From NCBI GenBank assembly GCA_002448875.1, contig DKAS01000192.1:14379-29086 (forward strand): a stretch of 14,708 nucleotides of DNA. Reading direction: 5' to 3'. The DNA comes from Proteobacteria bacterium UBA6920 (GTDB lineage Bacteria > Pseudomonadota > Gammaproteobacteria > SG8-11). A model generated the notes under the pieces. It searched no databases. It was given only the letters and a program-made list of their open reading frames with translations, and had not been told where the DNA came from. Positions 6,798 to 13,116 of the stretch are shown here, piece after piece (the stretch's first letter is position 1; the number at the start of each line of letters is the position of its first letter). A program made the translations under genes and the position numbers.

Positions 6798-7508
6798 CTA
6801 GCGGCGACGCAGCACCGGCAACGTGGACACAAGCAGCCAAAACGGCGCCGGCAAAGGTACCGGAGCAATCCACCCGCCAGCAGTATTGTTTAACAACGGA
6901 TCATAAGCGGCGGTCACAATCCCCTGCACATGGGCGGCCGAGTAGTATGGAACAGTCCCGGCATTGGCGTTGAACGGCTCACTCACCGCATAAAATGACT
7001 GGGAGGAAATGCCATCGCCCGTGATATCGATAACAAAGCTATCGCCGGATTGAAACCGATCGCCGGCGGCGGATGTGTCGAAGGTAAAAACAAAATCGTA
7101 GACGCCATCTCCGTCGGCACGGCGTGCGCTGGCAGCGGCATTGCCAGAGCGCAACAGGGAAACATAGCCCTGATTGCCACTCAAGGCGAAACTCAATAAA
7201 TTCGCATCAACTCCGGCGATAGTGTTGAAGTACAGCCCGGAAATGAATTCAGCGACGCCATAATCCTGGTTGAATGCCAGGCCACCAGCATCCACCGTCA
7301 ACCGCACACTGCCCGCACCGGTATCGGTGAATACCGCCGTCAACCACGGCGCCGGCCCGGCCGGACTGGTTCAGCTGCTGAATTCCTTGGCGTACTGCAA
7401 TTGCAGGAAATCTGCGCCTGTAGTCACGGCAGCCTTGGTCAGCGGTGCATGCAGCACCATCCCCGCCCAAAGAATACTCCATGAATAGACCGTCATTTTT
7501 CCCTTCAT
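6798..7508 (-). pseudogene. VPLPA-CTERM exosortase cargo protein interrupted by an in-frame TGA
   Basis: One reading frame of 237 codons is clean except for a TGA at 7373-7371 (codon 46). Before it: ATG at 7508 with GGAG 8 nt upstream, then a signal peptide (MKGKMTVYSWSILWAGMVL..., cleavage near TKA|AVTTG) and the start of the mature part. After it, in the same frame: TSPAGPAPWLTAVFTDTGAGS, a beta-rich body with ADGDGVYDFVFTFD and GDSFVIDITGDG, then YYSAAHVQGI. The end is an intact tail VPLPAP, a 12-residue hydrophobic stretch and RRR. This layout matches a known group of PEP-CTERM proteins of unknown function, which run uninterrupted through the PWLTA region. Both halves share frame and coding character, so a single nonsense change, sequencing error or readthrough explains it. 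A downstream TTG (7343) could start only a fragment without signal peptide. It has its own promoter-like repeats and terminator. Confidence 0.75.
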
Positions 7509-7600
7509 AACTTGTGCTCCACGGGTGTGCTTCCCTTCGTATGATCTTTCATCCGGCCGCCGCAGACTGGACAACTGATTGTTCGCGACGTTTACCAGCC

Positions 7601-7645
7601 ATAGTAGCCACCCACTGTGACACGAAAATGAATACTCCGTGACAC
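7601..7645 (-). promoter_or_regulatory. Predicted Pho-box-like promoter of the interrupted VPLPA-CTERM gene
   Basis: On the minus strand, GTGTCAC occurs twice, at 7645-7639 and 7623-7617, 22 bp apart. A weaker half-site ATTCAT (7633-7628) lies exactly midway. Ten bases after the last repeat comes TACTAT (7606-7601), a possible -10, about 93 nt before the ATG at 7508. Spacing and orientation are identical to those before the RHH operon (6553-6597), and the final spacing also matches the Pho box before exbB. Confidence 0.5.
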
Positions 7646-7707
7646 CTGATTACCACCGATTTCATTGTCATACGATCGCATTGCACTTTCCCTGCAATAT
7701 CCTGCAC

Positions 7708-8358
7708 CTACCGCTCAGCAGAAATCACACTTGCCTGGATAACGCGCAACGCATCGAGTTGAGCCTGGTACTTCTCCACCAGGCTTTCAATCTCGACCTG
7801 CTTCAGACCGGTAACCGGCTCTTTTTGCAGCCACGCATCCCACACCCCCTTGTTTTCATATTCCTGCAGCAGTTTTCGGTTGACCTCGATCAACTGTACG
7901 TTATTGCCGGCGCAACGTTCCAAGTTCTGCAGCGCCTCACTTTTTGCCGCCGCCAGTTGCGCGCGCTCGTTCTCCACGCTACGCAGAGCCGTAACCAGCT
8001 CCTTGTACTTATCCACCAGCTTCTGCATTTTATCCCTGGCGTCGAGCAGGCGTTCACGCATGCCGGAATTGACATCCTGAAACTTTTCCATGCGGTCCCG
8101 GGAACTGCCCAATCGCTCGGACAGCGCATCGATTTTATCTTTCATGGAAGCGAGTTTCTTGTCTTTCTGCGCCACTTGCTCGCGTAGTTGATCCGCCTCA
8201 GCGCGAAACGCGTCTCTCTCCGCAGTCAGCTGCCGAACCATGTTTTGAACCTGCGCCATTCCGCCCTGGCCGGAGTCATCTCGCCTCACCGTTTCAGCCT
8301 GGGCAGTACCGAGTACCAGCAGCCACAGAGAGGCAACCATCGTCATCGTACGTTTCAT
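7708..8358 (-). CDS. Secreted coiled-coil protein of the FHA/ExbBD/TonB operon
   Basis: Predicted periplasmic or secreted protein of unknown function, 216 aa. Residues 1-21 are a signal peptide (MKRTMTMVASLWLLVLGTAQA|ET). Residues about 35-165 form a long charged coiled coil (VRQLTAERDAFRAEADQLREQ onward). A single Cys149 sits in ERCAGNN. The C-terminal part has a non-coiled motif YENKGVWDAWLQKEPVTGLKQ (167-187) followed by another helix. It lies 22 bp after the porin gene and is the last gene of the operon before a 199-bp gap, in which no convincing terminator was seen. A ribosome site is weak (GGGCG about 10 nt upstream). Coiled-coil periplasmic proteins beside ExbB/ExbD/TonB sets are common, e.g. 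the DUF3450 type, but membership of that family cannot be claimed. It may bridge the transducer and the outer membrane (inference). Confidence 0.75.
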   Translation of the reverse strand: MKRTMTMVASLWLLVLGTAQAETVRRDDSGQGGMAQVQNMVRQLTAERDAFRAEADQLREQVAQKDKKLASMKDKIDALSERLGSSRDRMEKFQDVNSGMRERLLDARDKMQKLVDKYKELVTALRSVENERAQLAAAKSEALQNLERCAGNNVQLIEVNRKLLQEYENKGVWDAWLQKEPVTGLKQVEIESLVEKYQAQLDALRVIQASVISAER

Positions 8359-8380
8359 GGTAGTTTTTCGCCCGCTACGT

Positions 8381-10108
8381 CTAGAATTTCGTTGTAAAGT
8401 CTATTTGCAGCACATCCACCCCCATCGGCAGCCCATCAATGGCATCAGCGGTGATGTAGCGCAGACCCGCCCAGGCATTGTCATCAACGCCATAGTCAAA
8501 TCCTAATACCCAGCCTTCGGCGTCGGTGCCGCCGAGATGGAAGTCGGAATCTGTGAACGCATCAAGTACCGCATCTCTTTGCAGATACTTGTATGCCAGG
8601 AACATGCGCCAGTTGCCGCGGTAACCGACGTTGGGCCAGCCAAACCCCAATTTTACCTGATAGCCCGTGGTCCTTGGGGCGAAAGGATTTTCGGGGTCCA
8701 CCTGCCCGGCGCGGGCAATGGCGCCACCACTGCGGCGAACAACCTGCTTTTTGTCATAACCGATGTTTTTCACATAGTCCAGGGAAATATTGGCGTGCAA
8801 GGGAGCCGTCAACACCATATCGTAGTTAGCAGTTAGGTTCAGCTCATGATAGTCCGCTGCCAGCGCCCACAGGTCGGTGCTGTCATTTCTGTCATTGCGA
8901 ATGTCGAACAGGGTGTTACCTTTTTGCATAAATGACGGCGCTGTATAGTCGTACGTTGTATCAACTACGCCTTCCCCGAAATATGCGTTACGTTTTCCGG
9001 TAATATTGACGAAATGATAGTAACCCACGGCCAGATCAACACTGCTTTGCGACAGGAAGTGGAACTCACTGCCCAACTGCGCGCCATAGAGCCACTTATC
9101 CCGGGACGCGAGCTCAACTTCCTGGATCGGAAACGCCCCGACCGTCAGGTAGAGCAAGCGATCACGCTCCGTCATTTCCAGCAGGGAATCGGCGCCGCGC
9201 AGGTTGACCTGATACTTCAGGGCGAGCCCATCAAAACCGACATCATCGTCCCAGACAAGATCCGTAGATAGAAACGGATTGGCCATGCGGCCGGCGGTGA
9301 CCGACAGCAATGGATAACTGTCATCGCCGATGAAATCCCGGTAATAATAGGCGCGATCCCACACCATGCCATAGCGACCGCCGGTATTTCCCAGAGTCTG
9401 ATTGGTGGACACGGGATTTTTAGTGTCACCGGTAGTAACGCGAAATCCGCTTTTACTGGTCGGCCCCAGGTTCACCGCCATATTCAGCCGAGCCCTGATC
9501 CGCAAGCGTTCGCGATCTTCCGTAGTGTTGCTGTAGGCACCCAGACCGGCCGGCCCGAACCCGCCTTTTTCGTTTACTCTTTGAAAATCGAAATAGGAAT
9601 AAGCGATATTGTCGCCGGCAAAGTGATCTCCCTCGCCCCGCATACGAAAATCGCCCGCCCATTTGATGCGCTCCACCCATTCCGGCGTCGCGCCGGGTAT
9701 CCCCCAGCGCTCGCTTTTGGCTTTTTCCAGCACATCATTGAGTACGTCCTCGCGCAAGCCCGCTCGTACCTGATCGCGGATTTCATTGCGAATTGATTCC
9801 GGCACATAGTTGATGCGAACCACGTCCTGCCCCGGCGGGGTCTGCGCTTGGTCCGCCTGCGCCGCTTTGGCATCCAGCGCGCGTTTAGTCGCCTCCTCGA
9901 TCATGGCTCCGGCCTGCTCTTGAGTTTCAGCGTCCAGCGCCGGCATCCCTGGATCACCGCCACTCTTTTTGGTCGCCGCCAGCGGTACGGTTTCCGCCGG
10001 TTCACCGTGCGCGGTCAGCAAGGGCAGGAAAACAAAGAAGCACAAGCTCAAATAGGTTGGCAGCTTACCGCCGGAGAAAAAATACATAGTTCCTGGTTTC
10101 CACGTCAT
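8381..10108 (-). CDS. Putative outer-membrane porin linked to the ExbBD/TonB operon
   Basis: Predicted outer-membrane beta-barrel, 575 aa. The signal peptide lies within residues 8-35 (cleavage near AHG|EPAE). A helical, Ala/Gln-rich segment follows (about 55-90), then the block YVPESIRNEIRDQVRAGLRE (101-120), WGIPGATPEWVERIKWAGDFRMRGE (135-159), characteristic of the 'putative porin' family. The rest alternates short amphipathic strands with turns (e.g. LRIRARLNMAVNL, YGAQLGSEFHFL) and ends LQIDFTTKF, with the terminal Phe typical of barrel proteins. The first ATG (10108) lies 3 bp after the TonB gene's stop with no clear ribosome site. ATG at 10087 (residue 8) follows AGGA at 3 nt and gives a cleaner signal peptide. 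Tight coupling to tonB suggests it is a partner or client of the transducer. Substrate is unknown; a phosphate link would rest only on the Pho box upstream. Confidence 0.82.
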   Translation of the reverse strand: MTWKPGTMYFFSGGKLPTYLSLCFFVFLPLLTAHGEPAETVPLAATKKSGGDPGMPALDAETQEQAGAMIEEATKRALDAKAAQADQAQTPPGQDVVRINYVPESIRNEIRDQVRAGLREDVLNDVLEKAKSERWGIPGATPEWVERIKWAGDFRMRGEGDHFAGDNIAYSYFDFQRVNEKGGFGPAGLGAYSNTTEDRERLRIRARLNMAVNLGPTSKSGFRVTTGDTKNPVSTNQTLGNTGGRYGMVWDRAYYYRDFIGDDSYPLLSVTAGRMANPFLSTDLVWDDDVGFDGLALKYQVNLRGADSLLEMTERDRLLYLTVGAFPIQEVELASRDKWLYGAQLGSEFHFLSQSSVDLAVGYYHFVNITGKRNAYFGEGVVDTTYDYTAPSFMQKGNTLFDIRNDRNDSTDLWALAADYHELNLTANYDMVLTAPLHANISLDYVKNIGYDKKQVVRRSGGAIARAGQVDPENPFAPRTTGYQVKLGFGWPNVGYRGNWRMFLAYKYLQRDAVLDAFTDSDFHLGGTDAEGWVLGFDYGVDDNAWAGLRYITADAIDGLPMGVDVLQIDFTTKF

Positions 10109-10111
10109 ATT

Positions 10112-10774
10112 CTAAAGTTTTGAGGAGATCTGCAAACGCACCGGCTGCGGTAGTTCGTCCGGGGGTTTTTCGCTTATCTGGGTGATCTTTTCCAGCGCTT
10201 GCCTGATCTTTTTGTCCATCGTCGCATCGCCGGAAGATCGGGTGAGCACGATTTTTCTTACCTTGCCGTCCTTGCGCAGCCACAAGCTGACTCCGACCGT
10301 GTACTGCGCCGAACGAATGGCGTCCTGGCTGGCGAGAAAATCCAGGATGTCCTGCTGCAGCACGCCGGAATACCACCCCAATACACCGCCATTCGCCAGC
10401 AAATCCCGCCCGCCTTTACGCCCGATCAGGCCGAAAGCATCGCCGCCGGCACCGCCGTCGGCATCCACCCCAAGATAATCGCCGGCCGGCCCCTCGTCCG
10501 CCAGCTCCGGCATGTCCTCCGGCATGTCCTCGGGTTGCGGCGCTTCCACCTCTTCCTGCATTTCCGGCTCAGGCGGCGGTTGCTCCAGCGGCGGCGGTGG
10601 TGGCATGGGCGGTTGAATCAGCGAAATCTGCTGCACCATTTTTTTCGCCTGCGGCGTCGTCTCTTGCATTCTGATAACGAAAAAAGCCATGCCTACCCCG
10701 ACCGCCAGCGCCAGAAGAGTCACCGAGGCCGCCGGCAAGAGACGCAACAATCGCTGTCTGAACGCGGTTTTCAT
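10112..10774 (-). CDS. tonB: TonB-like energy transducer
   Basis: Inner-membrane-anchored periplasmic protein that carries ExbB/ExbD-derived energy to the outer membrane. Of 220 aa, there is a basic N-terminus and one membrane helix (about 14-34). A Pro/Glu-rich linker follows (about 55-92) with PPMPPPPPLEQPPPEPE and a small tandem repeat EDMPEDMP. Next comes a Gly/Asp-rich stretch (95-130) and a TonB/TolA-type C-terminal domain (about 135-220) with YTVGVSLWLRKDGKVRKIVL and DKKIRQALEKI. The linker is short compared with classical TonB, so it may not span the whole periplasm unaided. It begins 16 bp after exbD and ends 3 bp before the porin gene. The dedicated partner at the outer membrane is not a recognised TonB-dependent receptor in this window; the porin or the FHA-type exoprotein system is the contextual candidate. 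Confidence 0.85.
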   Translation of the reverse strand: MKTAFRQRLLRLLPAASVTLLALAVGVGMAFFVIRMQETTPQAKKMVQQISLIQPPMPPPPPLEQPPPEPEMQEEVEAPQPEDMPEDMPELADEGPAGDYLGVDADGGAGGDAFGLIGRKGGRDLLANGGVLGWYSGVLQQDILDFLASQDAIRSAQYTVGVSLWLRKDGKVRKIVLTRSSGDATMDKKIRQALEKITQISEKPPDELPQPVRLQISSKL

Positions 10775-10790
10775 CCGACGCGCGCCCGCA

Positions 10791-11195
10791 CTACTTCACC
10801 AGTCGCTGCGTCACCAGACCCAGCTGAGTGATTTGCAGACGCCCCATCATATCCAGCACATCCACCACACGCTGATAGGCGATGGCGCCGTCGGCTTTGA
10901 CGACTACCGGCAGTGCGGGATTTACCGCCTTGTACTGGGTGAGACGCGCCTCCAGCTCCTGCAATGTTACCGGGTAGGTATCGAGATAGATGGTGCCGTC
11001 CTGGGTGATAGTAATCGCTTTGGTTTGCGGTTTGGCGATACTGGGTGTGGTACTGGCTTTCGGTAAATTAACCATGATGCCTTGTACCGTCGCCGTCGTC
11101 ATGATGATGAAAATGACCAGCAAAACATAGGCAAGGTCCAGCATGGGCGTGATATTGATCTCATCGTAAAGCTGGCTGTCGGTCTGTGCTCTCAT
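10791..11195 (-). CDS. exbD: ExbD/TolR-type biopolymer transport protein
   Basis: Inner-membrane partner of ExbB in the proton-driven motor. The 134-aa length is normal for ExbD. The N-terminus reaches the membrane with INITPMLDLAYVLLVIFIIM; Asp20 in MLDLAYVLL is the conserved proton-carrying aspartate of the single helix (about 19-36). The periplasmic part has MVNLPKAS and the usual ExbD fold pattern ITITQDGTIYLD ... PVVVKADGAIAYQRVVDVLDMM. It lies 27 bp after exbB and 16 bp before the TonB-like gene; the ribosome site is weak, fitting coupled translation. Confidence 0.94.
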   Translation of the reverse strand: MRAQTDSQLYDEINITPMLDLAYVLLVIFIIMTTATVQGIMVNLPKASTTPSIAKPQTKAITITQDGTIYLDTYPVTLQELEARLTQYKAVNPALPVVVKADGAIAYQRVVDVLDMMGRLQITQLGLVTQRLVK

Positions 11196-11222
11196 TGCTG
11201 TGCTCTTTTTCCGCCAGTGCCG

Positions 11223-13025
11223 TTAACTGTAGTGTTCAGCGATTTTAGTTACGAATTCGTCGACGAAAACATGCATATCGGCAACAATTTCCTTGATGCG
11301 GGAGGCGATGTAGTTGTAGCCGAACAGTGCCGGTATCGCCACCGCCAGACCCGCTACCGTCGCCACCAGAGCGGCGGCGATACCCGGGGCGATCGCGTTG
11401 ATATTGACGTCGCCGGTGGCGGCGATGGCGGCGAAGGTGATCATGACGCCGACCACGGTGCCGAGCAGACCGAGGAAGGGTCCGCCGCTGATAGCGATGG
11501 TCAGCAGCACCATCAGGCCATTCAGCTTCTGTGTTTCCCGCACCGTGGTGGCATCCAGCTCCGCGCGCAGCGTGGCAACGGCCTGGGGTGACAATGATGC
11601 CGCCTGCGCTCCCACCGCCTTACCCACCCGCCGCTGCACCTCTTCTATACCGGCATGATAGATGTGATAAAGCGGGGAACTCTGGTAGTGATCGTGCTTG
11701 CCAAACAGCGCCAGGGTAACCGGCGCGGCGGCCAGTTCTGTCTCTTCCGCCGATGGCGCCTGATCGAGAACCGCCGGGTCCTGCTTGCCCAAGCGCTTGA
11801 AGGCGTCGATGAAGCTGCGGTTGTCCCGGCGCACGCGCCTGATGAACAGCCCCTTGGTCAGCATCACGAACCAGCTGATCATCGCCATTATCATCAGCAC
11901 GGTGATCACCACCCAACCGTCGACGGTGACATTCTGCAGGATCACCCCGAAATAGGAGTTCGAACCACTGCCCTGGTTCTGTTCGTCGTTACCGTAACCT
12001 ATCAGCCGGGTGTCCAGCGACTGACCGGCGTACTGCGCTCTGACCCAGTCAGCGGAACGGGCGGTGGCCGCCACCTGCACTTCATCCATTTCCCCGGTAA
12101 AGAATTCGCTGGCGTCCGCGCTGCCACCAAAAGCCAGGGTGCCACCAATCTCCTCAAGCTGCAGATTCAAGCTCGCTGCCGCATTGCCGTTGATGTACAG
12201 CAGCAGACCCGTCTGCGTCAGACTGAGAGCCACATGGTGCCAGGCGCCGGGACTGAGCAGATTGGTTTTTTGGGTCTCCTGCGTACCTGCGGTCAAGGCG
12301 ACGCGGGCATACAACACGGTATTGTCCACCCGCAGGCTGGCGGCGCGCGCACCGTCCTTGATTTCAAACAGTACCGCGTCGGCCTGGGGCTGGTTGATCT
12401 TGACCCAGGCCGACCACGTCCAGCCACTCACCGGCATCACCCGCAGCGAATGCGACACCATCAGCTGGATCTGGTTATTGCCCTCGAAGCGCACACCGGG
12501 ACCGATCAGGGACGCCGGGGCGATCAAGGCATTGACCACCGCGGGCTGATTCTGAAACCCAGTGGCATCGGACACACCGCCGCTACCGTCGAAATGGTAG
12601 ACCAGGGACTGCCCGCTGTCATAGGTACCACCACGGTCAGCGCCGGCCATGGCCGTGGGATTGCCATAGTACATCCAGATATTTTGCGTACCGTTAGCGC
12701 CCAGCACCTGCGGGACACGCACCCAGATCAGGGCCATCTCATTGGCCACGTCCAATTTTTCAATGTGATATTTCAGGGGTGTCAGGTCATCACCGGCGAC
12801 AAAGCGCAAGTCAGATCCGTCGGGCTTGATATCGAGAAAATAGGCAAAATTCCCCGTGTGCAGTCGCACCAGCAATGGCGCGTCCACCAGACTGTTGGCG
12901 ATATTGGCGGCGGCGGGCGTAGTATCCAGAGTGAGTTTCTTGCGAAATTTCCATTCATCGTTCCACCACGCGTGGGACACCGTCGGCAGCAGCAACAACA
13001 GCAATGCCATGAGACGTGAAACCAT
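11223..13025 (-). CDS. exbB: ExbB/TolQ proton-channel protein with N-terminal DUF2341 and LamG-like domains
   Basis: Motor protein of an ExbBD system with a large extra periplasmic domain, 600 aa against about 230-250 for plain ExbB. Residues 1-19 are a signal peptide (cleavage near SHA|WW). DUF2341 (about 45-125) shows LVRLHTGNFAYF, GSDLRFVAGDD and NIWMYYGNP. A concanavalin A/LamG-like fold (about 140-330) shows WTWSAWVKINQP, GAWHHVALSLTQTGLLLYING and FTGEMDEVQVAA. A Gly/Ser/Asn linker leads to membrane helix 1 (369-391). A cytoplasmic loop follows, then the MotA/TolQ/ExbB core: helix 2 with GGPFLGLLGTVVGVM (514-528) and helix 3 with IAPGIAAALVATVAGLAVAIP (545-565). ATG has AGGGG 5 nt upstream. 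A Pho-box-like promoter lies in the 91-bp gap before it. Glycan binding by the LamG-like part is inferred from the fold only. Confidence 0.93.
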   Translation of the reverse strand: MVSRLMALLLLLLPTVSHAWWNDEWKFRKKLTLDTTPAAANIANSLVDAPLLVRLHTGNFAYFLDIKPDGSDLRFVAGDDLTPLKYHIEKLDVANEMALIWVRVPQVLGANGTQNIWMYYGNPTAMAGADRGGTYDSGQSLVYHFDGSGGVSDATGFQNQPAVVNALIAPASLIGPGVRFEGNNQIQLMVSHSLRVMPVSGWTWSAWVKINQPQADAVLFEIKDGARAASLRVDNTVLYARVALTAGTQETQKTNLLSPGAWHHVALSLTQTGLLLYINGNAAASLNLQLEEIGGTLAFGGSADASEFFTGEMDEVQVAATARSADWVRAQYAGQSLDTRLIGYGNDEQNQGSGSNSYFGVILQNVTVDGWVVITVLMIMAMISWFVMLTKGLFIRRVRRDNRSFIDAFKRLGKQDPAVLDQAPSAEETELAAAPVTLALFGKHDHYQSSPLYHIYHAGIEEVQRRVGKAVGAQAASLSPQAVATLRAELDATTVRETQKLNGLMVLLTIAISGGPFLGLLGTVVGVMITFAAIAATGDVNINAIAPGIAAALVATVAGLAVAIPALFGYNYIASRIKEIVADMHVFVDEFVTKIAEHYS

Positions 13026-13077
13026 AACTTCCCCTTTTTAATTTATGCCGTGGCCGACCGCACCATTCGCGGTGCTG

Positions 13078-13111
13078 AGTATGGTCGACCCGCATGACAT
13101 CGTAGTGACAG
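13078..13111 (-). promoter_or_regulatory. Predicted Pho box and -10 of the exbB-exbD-tonB-porin operon
   Basis: On the minus strand, CTGTCACTACGATGTCAT (13111-13094) is two direct 7-mers CTGTCAC and ATGTCAT separated by 4 bp. This closely matches the known PhoB box (two CTGTCAT-type repeats, 11-bp phase, 18 bp total). Ten bases downstream is CATACT (13083-13078), a possible -10 with 4 of 6 consensus bases; the exbB ATG follows about 53 nt later. No good -35 is seen, as expected for an activated promoter. The box begins 5 bp after the stop codon of the FHA-type gene, in non-coding DNA. Confidence 0.65.
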
Positions 13112-13116
13112 AAAAA

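Noticed and set aside
7371..7373. TGA in the cargo gene as a selenocysteine codon.
   Set aside because: The protein group is not known to contain selenocysteine or redox motifs, and although GC-rich palindromic sequence follows the TGA, no bacterial SECIS layout could be supported by eye.
7509..7660. Sigma-54 (-24/-12) promoter, considered because exosortase cargo genes in some bacteria use RpoN.
   Set aside because: No GG-N10-GC element with acceptable flanks was found here or before the RHH gene; the -10 plus activator-repeat reading fits better.
7680..7698. Hairpin ATTGCA/TGCAAT just after the coiled-coil gene, considered as operon terminator.
   Set aside because: Short AT-rich stem without following T-run; too weak to call.
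11655..13019. Long plus-strand open frame (454 codons) opposite exbB, and similar ones opposite the FHA-type and exosortase genes.
   Set aside because: They lie antisense to clear, domain-bearing minus-strand genes; their translations show no domains, signal peptides or family motifs. They are mirror frames of GC-rich coding DNA.
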